A stretch of DNA of 64,000 nt from Streptomyces sparsogenes (GCF_001704635.1 NZ_MAXF01000061.1:1-64000); one strand, 5' to 3'. Positions 48,748-57,539 are shown, counted from the stretch's first letter. A program made the numbers and translations. The notes: generated from the letters alone by a model not told the origin.

Positions 48748-48821
48748 GGGGCTATAGCTCAGACGGTTAGAGCGCTTCCCTGATAAGGAAGAGGCCACAG
48801 GTTCAAGTCCTGTTAGCCCCA
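48748..48821 (+). tRNA. tRNA-Ile (GAT)
   Basis: This is a 74-nt cloverleaf. The acceptor arm GGGGCTA pairs with TAGCCCC. The D arm contains AGCTCAGACGGTTAGAGC, the anticodon loop is CTGATAA (anticodon GAT) and the T arm contains GGTTCAAGTCC. CCA is not encoded. It lies in the position after gyrA where actinobacteria often carry tRNA-Ile and tRNA-Ala. Confidence 0.97.
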
Positions 48822-48829
48822 CCGGCGCG

Positions 48830-48868
48830 ATCGGCCCGGACGGAGATCACCTCTCCCTCCGGGCCGAT
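48830..48868 (+). terminator. Terminator of tRNA-Ile
   Basis: Arms ATCGGCCCGGA (48830-48840) and TCCGGGCCGAT (48858-48868) form a perfect 11-bp outer stem. It begins 8 nt after the tRNA. Confidence 0.75.
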
Positions 48869-49020
48869 TCCGTCCGCGCCGATTCCGTAAATGCGCCCGG
48901 TCAGTTGGGACCGGCCGTCGTTCGGCCCATGCCGGGCATAGGTCACCGATCGGTATCGGCCGGTGTGTATCATCGGGCGCCAGAGGTCCCCTACGTCAAG
49001 GAAAGAGACGAGGTAGCGCG

Positions 49021-49155
49021 GTGAAGAAGCTTCTCCTGGTCGCACTGGCCGCCATCGGCGGGCTCCTCGTGTACCGCCAGATCCAGGCGGATCGCGCCGA
49101 GCAGGATCTGTGGACGGAGGCGACCGACTCCGTGCCCGCAGGTTCGGGTGTGTGA
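49021..49155 (+). CDS. DLW-39 family micro-protein
   Basis: This 44-residue protein (GTG start) has a hydrophobic N-terminal segment (KKLLLVALAAIGGLLVYRQI) followed by an acidic stretch containing the family's DLW (QDLWTEATDSV). GAGG lies 8 nt upstream. The family is conserved in actinobacteria near the gyrA-tRNA region. It is probably a membrane-anchored micro-protein. Its function is unknown. A strong terminator follows. Confidence 0.88.
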   Translation: MKKLLLVALAAIGGLLVYRQIQADRAEQDLWTEATDSVPAGSGV

Positions 49156-49170
49156 GACCAACAGCTCCGT

Positions 49171-49206
49171 ACAGGGCCCCGATCGCTGGAGCGGTCGGGG
49201 CCCTGT
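49171..49206 (+). terminator. Terminator after the DLW-39 gene
   Basis: ACAGGGCCCCGATCGC and its complement (one G-T pair) form a stem of about 16 bp ending at 49206, beginning 16 nt after the stop codon. Confidence 0.85.
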
Positions 49207-49335
49207 CGGCTTTACTGGCGGCCGTCGCGGGAAACGCGGCGACCGCCGGCCGTTTTATTCACTCTTGCGAATGAAAAGCTTGCATAAGCAAAGTTGAACG
49301 GGCCGTACGGCCGGTACGACGAGGAGTGACCCGCG

Positions 49336-50727
49336 ATGAACGACCGCAGCACGGTCAGGACCGGCCTCGCCGCGGTGGCGGCGCTGTGCGCGGTGGCCAC
49401 GGCGCCGTGGCCGGCCGGTCAGGCCTGGGCCGCGCCCGTGGACGGGGCCGCCGGGGCCCGGCCGTATCGGGCCCAGGGGACCTCAATCGAGGGCACGAGC
49501 GACGCTCAGGGAGCCCCGCCGCTGAAGCCGGGGTTCGGCTACGTCGACAGCATCGCGGCGGGCCAGAAGCGGCACTACGAGGTCCGGCTGGACGCCACCT
49601 CCTCGGCGTACGTCTCGGCCGTCGCGGCACCCCGGCCGGGGGCGGGCGTCGCCTCGTACCGCGACGGCCTCAAGGTGACGCTGGAGAGCCCCGACGGCGC
49701 CACCTGCGGCAGCTCCGACCGGAAGATCGAGGCGAGCGGCGTGGCCTACCCGCTCGCCGACTACGCCGCACGCCTGGCCGAACCGGGCTCGGTGGCCTCC
49801 TGCCGCAAGGCGGGCCGGTACGTCGTCACGGTGGAGCGCGGGACCGGCTCCCAGGACCCCGGCCGCTGGCCGCTGGAACTCCGGCTGATGGTGGAGCCGC
49901 CGGTGAAGGGCGGCGACAGGGGCCAGGCGCCGGAGGGGAGTTGGCGCACGCCCGCGCCCGAACCGCCCGAGGGCCAGGCGCGGTGGCGGCAGGGCGGCAC
50001 GGGATTCAACGACGCCCGCCCCCTGTCCACAGGGGTGTGGGCGGATCAGATAAAGCCGGGAGAGACCCACTTCTACCGGGTGCCGGTCGACTGGGGACAG
50101 CGGCTGAACGCCATTGCCGAACTCCCCGCCTCGAAGACCGGAGAGGGGGCCGGGGTGAACGACGCCCTCGGGATGCGGGCGTTCAACCCGGCGCGCGGCC
50201 TGACCAAAAAGACCTCCTTCGCCGCCTACGACGGCCGGAAGGCCCGGGCCGAACTGGACACCGCCCCCGTGGCGTACGGCAACCGCACCGCGCGGGCCGA
50301 GTACTCGGTGCGCACCATGAGCTTCTCGGGCTGGTACTACCTCGCGGTCACGGTGAACCCGGAGGTCACACGGTTCTTCAAGGGCGCGGTGCCGCTCACC
50401 CTGCGGGTGCGGGTCTCGGGCGACCCGGCGGCCGGGCCCACGTACGACGGGGACGCGGTCCGGGCGGGCTTCGGCCTGACGGCCGCCGACAAGCGGGAGG
50501 CCGCCCGGGCGCCGGCCACCGGGGACGACGCCATGGCGGTGCCCGCCGGCAGGAGTGAGGACCGGCTGCGGCTGGTGGCCTACGCCAGCTACGCGGCCGG
50601 CGCGCTGCTGCTGATCGGGCTCGGGGGGTGGACGCTGGTGGCCCGGCGCCGCGCCCCGGTGGCCGCGGCAGGGACCCCCGGCCCGGGCAGGCACCGGCGG
50701 CCGGGCCCGCCGCCGCCCGCCCGGTAG
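49336..50727 (+). CDS. Secreted, membrane-anchored protein of unknown function
   Basis: This 463-residue protein has a signal peptide (about 1-32, ending GQAWA) and an extracytoplasmic region. That region contains two similar beta-rich parts, each with an acidic/aromatic PG-type start (GFGYVDSIAAGQKRHYEV and DQIKPGETHFYRVPVDWG). A C-terminal membrane helix (SYAAGALLLIGLGGWTLV) and a basic Pro-rich cytoplasmic tail follow. The repeated parts suggest two copies of a sandwich domain. I do not recognise a family with assigned function. GAGGAG lies 9 nt before the ATG. Confidence 0.8.
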   Translation: MNDRSTVRTGLAAVAALCAVATAPWPAGQAWAAPVDGAAGARPYRAQGTSIEGTSDAQGAPPLKPGFGYVDSIAAGQKRHYEVRLDATSSAYVSAVAAPRPGAGVASYRDGLKVTLESPDGATCGSSDRKIEASGVAYPLADYAARLAEPGSVASCRKAGRYVVTVERGTGSQDPGRWPLELRLMVEPPVKGGDRGQAPEGSWRTPAPEPPEGQARWRQGGTGFNDARPLSTGVWADQIKPGETHFYRVPVDWGQRLNAIAELPASKTGEGAGVNDALGMRAFNPARGLTKKTSFAAYDGRKARAELDTAPVAYGNRTARAEYSVRTMSFSGWYYLAVTVNPEVTRFFKGAVPLTLRVRVSGDPAAGPTYDGDAVRAGFGLTAADKREAARAPATGDDAMAVPAGRSEDRLRLVAYASYAAGALLLIGLGGWTLVARRRAPVAAAGTPGPGRHRRPGPPPPAR

Positions 50728-50869
50728 CCCGGCCCCCGTAGCGCGGCGCGGCCGCCGCCCGGTGGCCCGGCGGGGGCCGGTCGGTCAGCTTCTCGCCCGG
50801 CTGCAGGGCGAACCGGTCGGCTGCGCCCGCCTGAAGCTGCCGCCCCGGGGTGCCCGCCTGGTCGGCCCC

Positions 50870-50910
50870 GCTCGGCCGGCCCGGTAGCTCGCCTGCTCGG
50901 CCGGCCCGGT
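50870..50910. repeat. Direct repeat of GCTCGGCCGGCCCGGT
   Basis: Two identical 16-bp copies lie at 50870-50885 and 50895-50910, between the convergent secreted-protein and kinase genes. The rest of the 186-bp gap is low-complexity GC-rich sequence. Confidence 0.7.
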
Positions 50911-50913
50911 CGG

Positions 50914-52722
50914 TCAGCCGGCGGCCAGCAGCGCCCAGGTGCCCACCGCGAAGCAGACGGCGGCGGCGATGAGGATCGCGATCGCCGCCTTCCGGGACGG
51001 GCCGGGACGCCGCTCGGGCCCGGCGAGTGGAACCTGCGGCTGGGGAGCGGTGTATGGACGAGTAGGAGGGTATTCGGGCCGGACCGCCGGAGCGGGAGCC
51101 GTGGCGGGAGTGGGGGTGGGCGTATGCGTATGCGTATGCGAGGGCTGGGGTCCTGGCCGGCGCGGATCGAGCGGGGTCTGCGGCGGCTGTGCGGGCGGTA
51201 CGGGGCTCGGGGGCGGTGGGGGCTGCGCGGGCCCGGGGCGAGGGGTCTGCGGCTGCGGGACCCCGGAGTACGGGGTGTGTGGGGTGAGCGGGGCGTACGG
51301 GGCCTGGGGCTGCCCCGCCGGGTGCTGGGCCGCCGAGTGCTGGGCCGCCGGGTGCTGTCCGGTCGTGTGCTGGCCGGTGTGCGGCTGCGCGGCGGGCGGG
51401 GGTGGGGTGTGTGGTGGTGGGGTGTGCGGCGGTGGGGTCGGTGGCGGTGGGGTCGGTGGCTGCGGCGGGATCCCGGTGTGCGGCGTCTGGGGCTGGGGCG
51501 GGGGCAGTTGGAAGCTGCCGGTGTCCGACATCGACGGCTGCGACGGCTGCGACGGGTGCGACGGCTGCGACGGCTGCGACTGCGAGGACTGTGGCTGCCC
51601 GGGCTGTGGCTGCGACGGCTGCGATACGGACGGTTGTGGTTCGGACGGCCCTGGCGTCATCGGCGTCTGGGGAAACGGGGGTGGGGGCGTGGCGGCGCCG
51701 TGCCGGCGGTTCGCGCCCCCGCCGGTGTCCCCGCCCGTGCTCCCGCCCTCGTCAGCGCTCGTGACGGCGCCCGTGCCCGTGCCCGTGCCCGCGACCATGC
51801 CCGCCGCGACCGTGCCCGTGTCCGGGTCGGCCTGTCGGGCCGTCCGGAGGGGCCCCTCGGGGCCGAAACCCTCGGGGAGCGGCCCGAGATGGTCGAAGAC
51901 CTCGATGACCTCGTCGTCGATGCCGGGCTCGGGCAGCAGCTCCGCGGCCGCGAGAAGCGCCTTGCGCGCCCCCGTGGCCGAGCGGAACCGGTCCTCGGGA
52001 TCGGGCTGCAGCAGATTCGCTATCACCTGCCACAGCGGCTCAGGCACCCCTTCCGGCGCGTGCGGCACGCCCTGCTCGAAGAGCTTGACCAAGGCGTCCG
52101 CGTCCGGCTTGTGGCCGCTGAGCAGATACAGCGCCACCAGCCCGACCGCGAAGAGGTCCGCGGGGAAGTCCGGCTCCTCGCCCATCATCTGCTCGGGCGC
52201 GAAGTAACCGGGCGTCCCCATCACGAAGTTGGCCTCGGTGAGCCGGGGCTCCCCCTTGGTCAGCGCGATACCGAAATCTCCCAGCCGCACATGCGGCCGG
52301 CCGGTCCCGGTGGCCTCCAGCAGGATGTTCGCGGGCTTGATGTCGCGGTGCACCACGTTTTCCGCGTGCACCGCCGCCAGGCCGGAGAGCAACTGGTCCA
52401 GCAGCGTGCACACATAGCGCGGCGGCAGCGGACCGTAGTCGCCGATGAGGTGGGCCAGCGAGCCGCCGCCCACCAGGTCCATGGTGAACAGGACCTTGTC
52501 GTCGTCCGCGGCCCAGCTCGCCGGTGCCAGCACATAGGGGTGGTCGATGCGCAGCGCCTGCTCCCGCACGAAGCGCAGCAAGGTGTGCGCGTCGCGCTGC
52601 TGGAGCACCTTCGCCGCGACGTACCGGCGGCGCCGGTGGTCCCAGACGCGCCATACGGCGCCCACGCCGCCGCGTCCGATCGGGTCGACCAGCTCGTACC
52701 GGCCCGCGAAGATCTCACCCAT
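50914..52722 (-). CDS. Ser/Thr protein kinase with C-terminal membrane anchor
   Basis: This 602-residue protein has an intact kinase domain (about 1-270). The glycine loop is IGRGGVGAVW, the ATP-binding Lys is in YVAAKVLQ, the catalytic loop is VVHRDIKPANILL, the Mg-binding loop is LGDFGIAL, and GTPGYFAPEQ precedes the APE helix. About 230 residues of Pro/Gln/Ser/His/Thr-rich low-complexity linker follow. A final membrane helix (KAAIAILIAAAVCFAVGTWALL) leaves almost no external sensor, unlike PASTA kinases. It lies immediately downstream of a conserved HTH gene on the same strand (48-bp gap). Substrates are unknown. Confidence 0.9.
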   Translation of the reverse strand: MGEIFAGRYELVDPIGRGGVGAVWRVWDHRRRRYVAAKVLQQRDAHTLLRFVREQALRIDHPYVLAPASWAADDDKVLFTMDLVGGGSLAHLIGDYGPLPPRYVCTLLDQLLSGLAAVHAENVVHRDIKPANILLEATGTGRPHVRLGDFGIALTKGEPRLTEANFVMGTPGYFAPEQMMGEEPDFPADLFAVGLVALYLLSGHKPDADALVKLFEQGVPHAPEGVPEPLWQVIANLLQPDPEDRFRSATGARKALLAAAELLPEPGIDDEVIEVFDHLGPLPEGFGPEGPLRTARQADPDTGTVAAGMVAGTGTGTGAVTSADEGGSTGGDTGGGANRRHGAATPPPPFPQTPMTPGPSEPQPSVSQPSQPQPGQPQSSQSQPSQPSHPSQPSQPSMSDTGSFQLPPPQPQTPHTGIPPQPPTPPPPTPPPHTPPPHTPPPPAAQPHTGQHTTGQHPAAQHSAAQHPAGQPQAPYAPLTPHTPYSGVPQPQTPRPGPAQPPPPPSPVPPAQPPQTPLDPRRPGPQPSHTHTHTPTPTPATAPAPAVRPEYPPTRPYTAPQPQVPLAGPERRPGPSRKAAIAILIAAAVCFAVGTWALLAAG

Positions 52723-52770
52723 CGCGCGGCCCCCGCCCCCTCATCGGCTCGTCAGCAGTCCTTCGGCCCG

Positions 52771-53316
52771 TCAGCTCTGGTGCGCCTCGTAGTGGGCGAC
52801 CGCCTCGGCGGTCCGCCCGGCGCCGTACACCCGGAGGAACTCCGCCAGCTCCGGGTGGGTGGGGGCGAGGGTGTCGGCGGCGTCGATGATGTCGCCGGCG
52901 GCGGAGACCGAGCGCAGCAGCGACTGGATCTCGCGGACCACGCGCCGCACGGTCGGGGCGCCGGTGCTGGCGGTGGTCTGGGTGGTGTTCAGCACGGAGC
53001 CCCCCGCGGACTTCTTGATCTCCTCCATGCGCTCGGCCGCCTCGGCGGCGCTGACCCGGCCGTCCGCCGCCTGGCTCGACAGCTCCTGCAGGGCCTGCAC
53101 CCGCTGGACGACGGCCGGGTTGCCGATCTTCGCGCGCTGGCCGCTCATCAGCTGCGAGAGCATCGGCGCGGACAGACCGAGGACGGCGGCGAGGCGGGCC
53201 TGGTTGAGGCCGAGGTCGTCGATGAGACGGCGGAAGAGCGCCCCCAGCGGTTCCCCGTACCAGCTGCGCTGCAGCTCCCGTGCGCGGGCGGTGGCATCCT
53301 GCTGTGCTGCGTCCAT
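52771..53316 (-). CDS. HTH DNA-binding protein paired with the kinase gene
   Basis: This 181-residue protein has an N-terminal XRE/Cro-like helix-turn-helix (about 30-65: LNQARLAAVLGLSAPMLSQL). A helical linker follows, with a C-terminal domain ending in a short TPR-like helix pair. GGGGAGAG lies upstream of the ATG. A 14-bp perfect palindrome, TTCGCTGCAGCGAA (53333-53346), lies 16 nt upstream and may be its operator. It is divergent from tRNA-Ala. The kinase downstream could phosphorylate it, but that is inference. Confidence 0.82.
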   Translation of the reverse strand: MDAAQQDATARARELQRSWYGEPLGALFRRLIDDLGLNQARLAAVLGLSAPMLSQLMSGQRAKIGNPAVVQRVQALQELSSQAADGRVSAAEAAERMEEIKKSAGGSVLNTTQTTASTGAPTVRRVVREIQSLLRSVSAAGDIIDAADTLAPTHPELAEFLRVYGAGRTAEAVAHYEAHQS

Positions 53317-53332
53317 TCGCTCTCCCCTTCGC

Positions 53333-53346
53333 TTCGCTGCAGCGAA
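53333..53346. promoter_or_regulatory. Perfect palindrome upstream of the HTH gene
   Basis: TTCGCTGCAGCGAA lies between a TAGGAT -10-like hexamer (minus strand, 53365-53360) and the HTH gene's ribosome binding site. That is a plausible place for autoregulation. Confidence 0.5.
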
Positions 53347-53417
53347 TCTTGCGTGGCATCCTACGGAGGGCGGTACGCGCGAGCGATACCCGGTCGGGAA
53401 AGGCGGCCGCGAGCAGG

Positions 53418-53423
53418 TATCCT
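53418..53423 (+). promoter_or_regulatory. -10 element of tRNA-Ala
   Basis: TATCCT lies 10 nt before the tRNA 5' end. The -35 is poor. Confidence 0.45.
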
Positions 53424-53433
53424 GATCGGCGAC

Positions 53434-53506
53434 GGGGCCTTAGCTCAGTTGGTAGAGCGCCGTCTTTGCATGGCGGATGTCAGGAGTTCGACTCTCCTAG
53501 GCTCCA
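53434..53506 (+). tRNA. tRNA-Ala (TGC)
   Basis: This is a 73-nt cloverleaf. The acceptor GGGGCCT pairs with AGGCTCC (with a G-T pair). The D arm contains AGCTCAGTTGGTAGAGC, the anticodon loop is TTTGCAT (anticodon TGC) and the T arm contains GGAGTTCGACTCTCC. CCA is not encoded. Confidence 0.97.
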
Positions 53507-53513
53507 CTGTCGT

Positions 53514-53549
53514 CACCGGTCAGGACATCGGAAGGTGCCCTGGCCGGTG
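53514..53549 (+). terminator. Terminator of tRNA-Ala
   Basis: CACCGGTCAGG (53514-53524) pairs with CCTGGCCGGTG (53539-53549), with one G-T pair, and is followed by TTTTG. Confidence 0.75.
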
Positions 53550-53726
53550 TTTTGTGCTTGCCGCGGCGGAGCCGGCGCGGGGCATTGTCCTCCCGGGTGT
53601 TGCCCGATGTTGCCGCTCTCGCCCTTGTCCTGCGCAACACCCGGTCGATGCCCCACGCTGGGCTCAACTCGGGCAAACGGCCCGGGAATCGGGTGGTCGG
53701 CGCGGTCCGCCGCGCAGGGAGACAAG

Positions 53727-54872
53727 ATGCGTGAGCTGCGGCCATTGGGTGATGGTCTGAGCCAGGAATGCCGGGATTTCGCCTTGGCGCTGCGGGACCT
53801 GTTCAAGGGGCTCGATGTGTCGGTGCGCAGATACGCGGCGCGCAGGCATCGCGATCCGGGCACGTTCTCGCGCTATCTGAGCGGGACGCGCATCCCGCCG
53901 TGGGAATTCGTGCAGGACCTGTTCACCGATCTCGCCGAGCGGCGGGGCAGCGCGGCGACCCCGGCCGCGATCGAGCTGGTGCGGGAGCTGCACCGGGCGG
54001 CGGTGCACACGAGTGGGTCGCCCGGTCACGCCATGGAGATCCTCCAGCACCAGCTGGCGGACGCCGACCGGGAGGCCCGGGCGTCCAGCGTGAAGGAGGA
54101 CGCGCTCGGTGAGGCGCTGCTCGACCGGCAGCATCGCATCGCCGATCTCGAGGTTCGGCTGAGCCAGATGGAAGGCGCGTGGGTGACGGAGCGCACCCGG
54201 GCGGACGCGCTGGAGCTGGGCCTGCCCGATCACGCGGAGCTGGTCAAGGAGCGGGACATGCTCCGGCGTGAGGTGAAGCGCCTCACGGAGGAGCTGGAGG
54301 ATGTGCGGCTGCGCGGCATGCTGGCGGAGGACCGCTGCCAGATGCTGGAGCGGCAGCTGGCGATGGTGGAGTCCCAGCGCCCGGACACGGCTCGGGAGCC
54401 GGAGGAGGTGCCCGACGCACCCGTCGGGCCCGCGATGTCCAAGCCCTGCTCGGGGCCCCGTCCCAAGATCCTCGTGGTCGACGACCAGCCGAACAACCTG
54501 CTGGCCATGGAGGCCGTGCTGGCCACGCTGGACCAGGAGCTGGTGACCGCGTCCTCCGGGCAGGAGGCCCTCAAGGCGCTGCTCGACCACGACGACTTCG
54601 CGGTGATCCTGCTGGATGTGCAGATGCCGGAGATGGACGGCTACGAGACGGCGGCGCACATCCAGCGGCGGCCGCGCAACCGGGACATCCCGATCATCTT
54701 CCTGACCGCGATGGGCGCCGATCCCGAGCACTCCTCCCGGGGGTACGCGGCCGGTGCGGTGGACTACATCGCCAAGCCGTTCGACCCCTGGGCGCTGCGT
54801 GCCAAGGTCTCGGTGTTCACCGAGATCTTCCTGGAGAGGCGCCGGTACAGCGAGCGCGCCGCCGCCCACTGA
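53727..54872 (+). CDS. HTH / coiled-coil / response-regulator receiver protein
   Basis: This 381-residue protein has an unusual order. Residues 10-90 form an XRE-like helical domain (RYAARRHRDPGTFSRYLSG). Residues 115-220 form a coiled coil (REVKRLTEELEDVRLRGML). The C-terminal receiver domain (about 248-370) keeps all phosphorylation residues: the acidic pair in LVVDDQPNN, the acceptor Asp in VILLDVQMPEMDGYE, Thr in IIFLTAM and Lys in DYIAKPF. There is no output domain after the receiver and no adjacent histidine kinase, so the N-terminal domain is probably the output. AGGGAG lies 5 nt before the ATG. The protein is probably cytosolic. Confidence 0.85.
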   Translation: MRELRPLGDGLSQECRDFALALRDLFKGLDVSVRRYAARRHRDPGTFSRYLSGTRIPPWEFVQDLFTDLAERRGSAATPAAIELVRELHRAAVHTSGSPGHAMEILQHQLADADREARASSVKEDALGEALLDRQHRIADLEVRLSQMEGAWVTERTRADALELGLPDHAELVKERDMLRREVKRLTEELEDVRLRGMLAEDRCQMLERQLAMVESQRPDTAREPEEVPDAPVGPAMSKPCSGPRPKILVVDDQPNNLLAMEAVLATLDQELVTASSGQEALKALLDHDDFAVILLDVQMPEMDGYETAAHIQRRPRNRDIPIIFLTAMGADPEHSSRGYAAGAVDYIAKPFDPWALRAKVSVFTEIFLERRRYSERAAAH

Positions 54873-54969
54873 TCGGGCGGCGGCGGGCGGTGCGCGGCGA
54901 GGGCCGCTGCGAGGGCCGGGGCCGGGGCCAGGGTCGGGGCCCGGGTGCTCGGCTGCGACCCGGCCGGGC

Positions 54970-55665
54970 TCAGCGCTCCTTCTCGTCCGTCTGCTTGGCC
55001 TGCGCCTCCGGGTCCAGGGCGGACTGGTCGCTGCCGTCCACCGCGGTCAGCGGCTCGCGCTCGCTCACCTCGGTCGCCGCCGGGGGCTCGACCAGCCAGT
55101 CGGGGTTGGCCTGCTTGTCCCACCACTTCCACGCGGTGAAGACACCGGCGCCCACGATGCCGACGAAGGTGGCGCGCTTGGCGATGCGGCCGGTGCGCGT
55201 CCTGCGGCGGCGCCGCCTGGCGAGCTTGTTGATGTCCTCCGCGGTCACGTGCACGCGCAGGGCGGCGAGGGCCGCGGCGCTGCGGGTGACGGCCTCCTCG
55301 CGCACCGGCCCGGCGGCGGCCACCGCGTGCTCGATGCGCGGCGCGGTGTACCGGGCGGCCTGGCGGGCCGCCTTGCGGGTGCTGAGGGCGGCCCGGGTGG
55401 CGGCGGCGTCGACCCCTCGGGGCAGGGTGCGGCGGGCTTTGGTGAGCCGTGGCGCGATGTGCGCGTGGTATTGGCTGCCCGCGGTGTGGCAGGCCTGGTG
55501 TGCGGCGTGCGAAACCTTCGGCGCCAGCCGTACGCGGGCCGTGTGCGCGTAGCGCGCGGCGGCGTCCTTGGCCGTGCCGGCGTAAGGCGCCACCGCCTCC
55601 GCTGCGTGCAGGACGCTGCCCTTGGCGGTGCCGGTCGCGGCTCGCACGCTGTCCATGCGGGTCAC
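54970..55665 (-). CDS. DUF5324 family protein
   Basis: This 231-residue Ala/Arg-rich protein has an amphipathic helical body built of repeated AAxxAxxYA-like helices (AAEAVAPYAGTAKDAAARYA), a membrane segment near the C-terminus (RATFVGIVGAGVFTAWKWW) and an acidic tail. It resembles DUF5324 proteins of Streptomyces, which have no assigned function. I chose the GTG at 55665, with GGAGG upstream. It is convergent with the receiver-protein gene. Confidence 0.78.
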   Translation of the reverse strand: MTRMDSVRAATGTAKGSVLHAAEAVAPYAGTAKDAAARYAHTARVRLAPKVSHAAHQACHTAGSQYHAHIAPRLTKARRTLPRGVDAAATRAALSTRKAARQAARYTAPRIEHAVAAAGPVREEAVTRSAAALAALRVHVTAEDINKLARRRRRRTRTGRIAKRATFVGIVGAGVFTAWKWWDKQANPDWLVEPPAATEVSEREPLTAVDGSDQSALDPEAQAKQTDEKER

Positions 55666-55977
55666 GGGATCCTCCTCCTCGCTGGCGGTGCTACGGGTCC
55701 TGAGGGGTTGGGTCTGTCCTGAGGCTGTTCTGTAGGGTGTTCCGTCCTTAATATGCGCAGTTTCGTCTATCCATCTCATGGAAGTTCATACCTGTTTGTG
55801 AAGATCATGCCCGTTCGCAGGACACCGGGCACGCGCGGCCGGGCATCCGGGGCACATACGGGTTCCCGCACGCGGCGGCATGAATCGCGGTGCCGCGCAC
55901 GGCTTCGGCGGGTACGCGTCGTCAGGGCGTCCGTGCGAGGATCGGGGGACCGCACTGAGAACTATGGAAGGTAGATC

Positions 55978-56511
55978 GTGGCTGAGCAGCTCTACGCCAC
56001 CCTGAAGACGAACAACGGCGACATCGTGGTCCGGCTGCTGCCGAACCACGCGCCGAAGACGGTCAAGAACTTCGTGGAGCTCGCCGAGGGCACCCGCGAG
56101 TGGACCCACCCGGCGACCGGCAAGCGGGCCAAGGAGAAGCTGTACGACGGCACCGTCTTCCACCGCGTGATCAGCGGCTTCATGATCCAGGGCGGTGACC
56201 CGCTGGGGAACGGCACCGGTGGCCCGGGCTACGAGTTCGCCGACGAGTTCCACCCGGACCTGGCGTTCAACAAGCCGTACCTGCTGGCCATGGCCAACGC
56301 CGGCCCGGGCACCAACGGCTCGCAGTTCTTCATCACCGTCGCGCCGACCGCGTGGCTGACCGGCAAGCACACCATCTTCGGCGAGGTCGCCGACGAGGCC
56401 AGCAAGAAGGTCGTCGACGCGATCGCGGGCACGTCGACCAACCCGCGCACCGACCGCCCGCTCAACGACGTCGTCATCGAGTCGGTCGTCGTGGAGACCC
56501 GCGAGGGCTGA
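55978..56511 (+). CDS. ppiA: Peptidyl-prolyl cis-trans isomerase (cyclophilin A)
   Basis: This 177-residue protein is a complete cyclophilin fold. It catalyses proline isomerisation and has no signal peptide, so it is cytosolic. Active-site motifs are FHRVISGFMIQGGDP, with the catalytic Arg, and NGSQFFIT. A short insert after FVELAEGTREW is typical of the actinobacterial type. GGAAGG precedes the GTG. Conserved next to rhomboid and crgA. Confidence 0.96.
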   Translation: MAEQLYATLKTNNGDIVVRLLPNHAPKTVKNFVELAEGTREWTHPATGKRAKEKLYDGTVFHRVISGFMIQGGDPLGNGTGGPGYEFADEFHPDLAFNKPYLLAMANAGPGTNGSQFFITVAPTAWLTGKHTIFGEVADEASKKVVDAIAGTSTNPRTDRPLNDVVIESVVVETREG

Positions 56512-56611
56512 GCCCGTACGGGAACTCCGCGCCCCGCCTGTCCGTCTTGACGGCAGGCAGGCGGGCACGCGGAGCCCGGTGCGAGCATGGAGTGCAGGGC
56601 AAGGGGAGACG

Positions 56612-57499
56612 ATGGAGGACCAGGCGGTCTGCTGCTACCGGCACCCGCAGCGGGAGACCGGCATAAGCTGCGTCCGCTGCGAGCGGCCGATCTGCCCGGA
56701 GTGCATGATCAGCGCCTCGGTCGGTTTCCAGTGCCCTGAGTGCGTGCGCGGCGGCGCGCCCGGCCCTTCCGGCGGCCCCGCCCCGGCCGGGCACCCGGTG
56801 CGGTCGGCGCGGCCGCGCACGATAGCGGGCGGTGCGCTCACCGCCGATCCGCGGCTGGTCACCAAGATCCTCATCGGCGTCAACGTGGCCGTGTGGTTCG
56901 TGGCGCTCGCCCTGGGTGACCGGTTCGTCAACGCCCTCGATCTGGTGGGCCGGGCGTACGACCCGGGCACCACCAGCCTGGTGGGGGTCGCCGAGGGGCA
57001 GTGGTACCGGCTGCTCACCGCGGTCTTCCTGCACCAGCAGCCCATCCACATCGCGTTCAACATGCTGTCGCTGTGGTGGCTCGGCGGACCGCTGGAGGCG
57101 GCGCTCGGCCGGGCCCGCTATCTCACGCTGTATCTGCTGTCGGGGCTCGGCGGCAGCGCGCTGTCGTATCTGCTCGCCGCGCAGAACCAGCCCTCGCTGG
57201 GCGCCTCCGGGGCGATCTTCGGCCTGCTCGGCGCGACGGCGGTCCTGATGCGCCGCCTCAACTACGACATGCGGCCGGTCATCGCGCTGCTGGTGCTGAA
57301 TCTGCTCTTCACCTTCACCTGGGCCAATATCGCCTGGCAGGCCCATGTGGGCGGGCTGGTCGTCGGCACCGTGGTGGCGTACGGGATGGTCCACGCGCCG
57401 CGGGAGCGGCGCGCGCTGGTCCAGCAGGGCACCTGCGCGCTGGCGCTGCTGGTGATCGTCGCGCTGGTGTGGATGCGGACGGTGCAGCTCACCGGCTGA
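56612..57499 (+). CDS. Rhomboid family intramembrane serine protease
   Basis: This 295-residue protein has an N-terminal zinc-binding module with Cys/His pairs (CCYRHPQRE, CVRCERPICPEC, FQCPEC). Six membrane helices follow. The rhomboid active site is complete: GASGAIFG with the catalytic Ser, and the His in the last helices (AHVGGLVVG). HIAFNMLSLWWLGGPLE is the conserved HxxxN motif region. The start at 56612 has GGGGAG upstream. The substrate is unknown. It is followed by a DnaA-box-rich spacer, then crgA on the opposite strand. Confidence 0.92.
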   Translation: MEDQAVCCYRHPQRETGISCVRCERPICPECMISASVGFQCPECVRGGAPGPSGGPAPAGHPVRSARPRTIAGGALTADPRLVTKILIGVNVAVWFVALALGDRFVNALDLVGRAYDPGTTSLVGVAEGQWYRLLTAVFLHQQPIHIAFNMLSLWWLGGPLEAALGRARYLTLYLLSGLGGSALSYLLAAQNQPSLGASGAIFGLLGATAVLMRRLNYDMRPVIALLVLNLLFTFTWANIAWQAHVGGLVVGTVVAYGMVHAPRERRALVQQGTCALALLVIVALVWMRTVQLTG

Positions 57500-57539
57500 C
57501 CGTCGGCCGTGCCGTCCCGGTGGAATATCTACAGTGCAG

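Noticed and set aside
48803-49045. An 80-codon minus-strand frame after tRNA-Ile
   Set aside because: It covers the tRNA terminator and the DLW-39 start and lacks a ribosome binding site.
50028-50036. A DnaA-like CTGTCCACA in the secreted-protein gene
   Set aside because: It is a single mismatched 9-mer in coding DNA with no partner, so it is not distinguishable from chance.
51120-51660. Short tandem repeats in the kinase gene as a separate mobile or regulatory repeat
   Set aside because: They are codon-level Gln/Pro/Ser/His-rich repeats of a disordered linker, already explained by the kinase gene.
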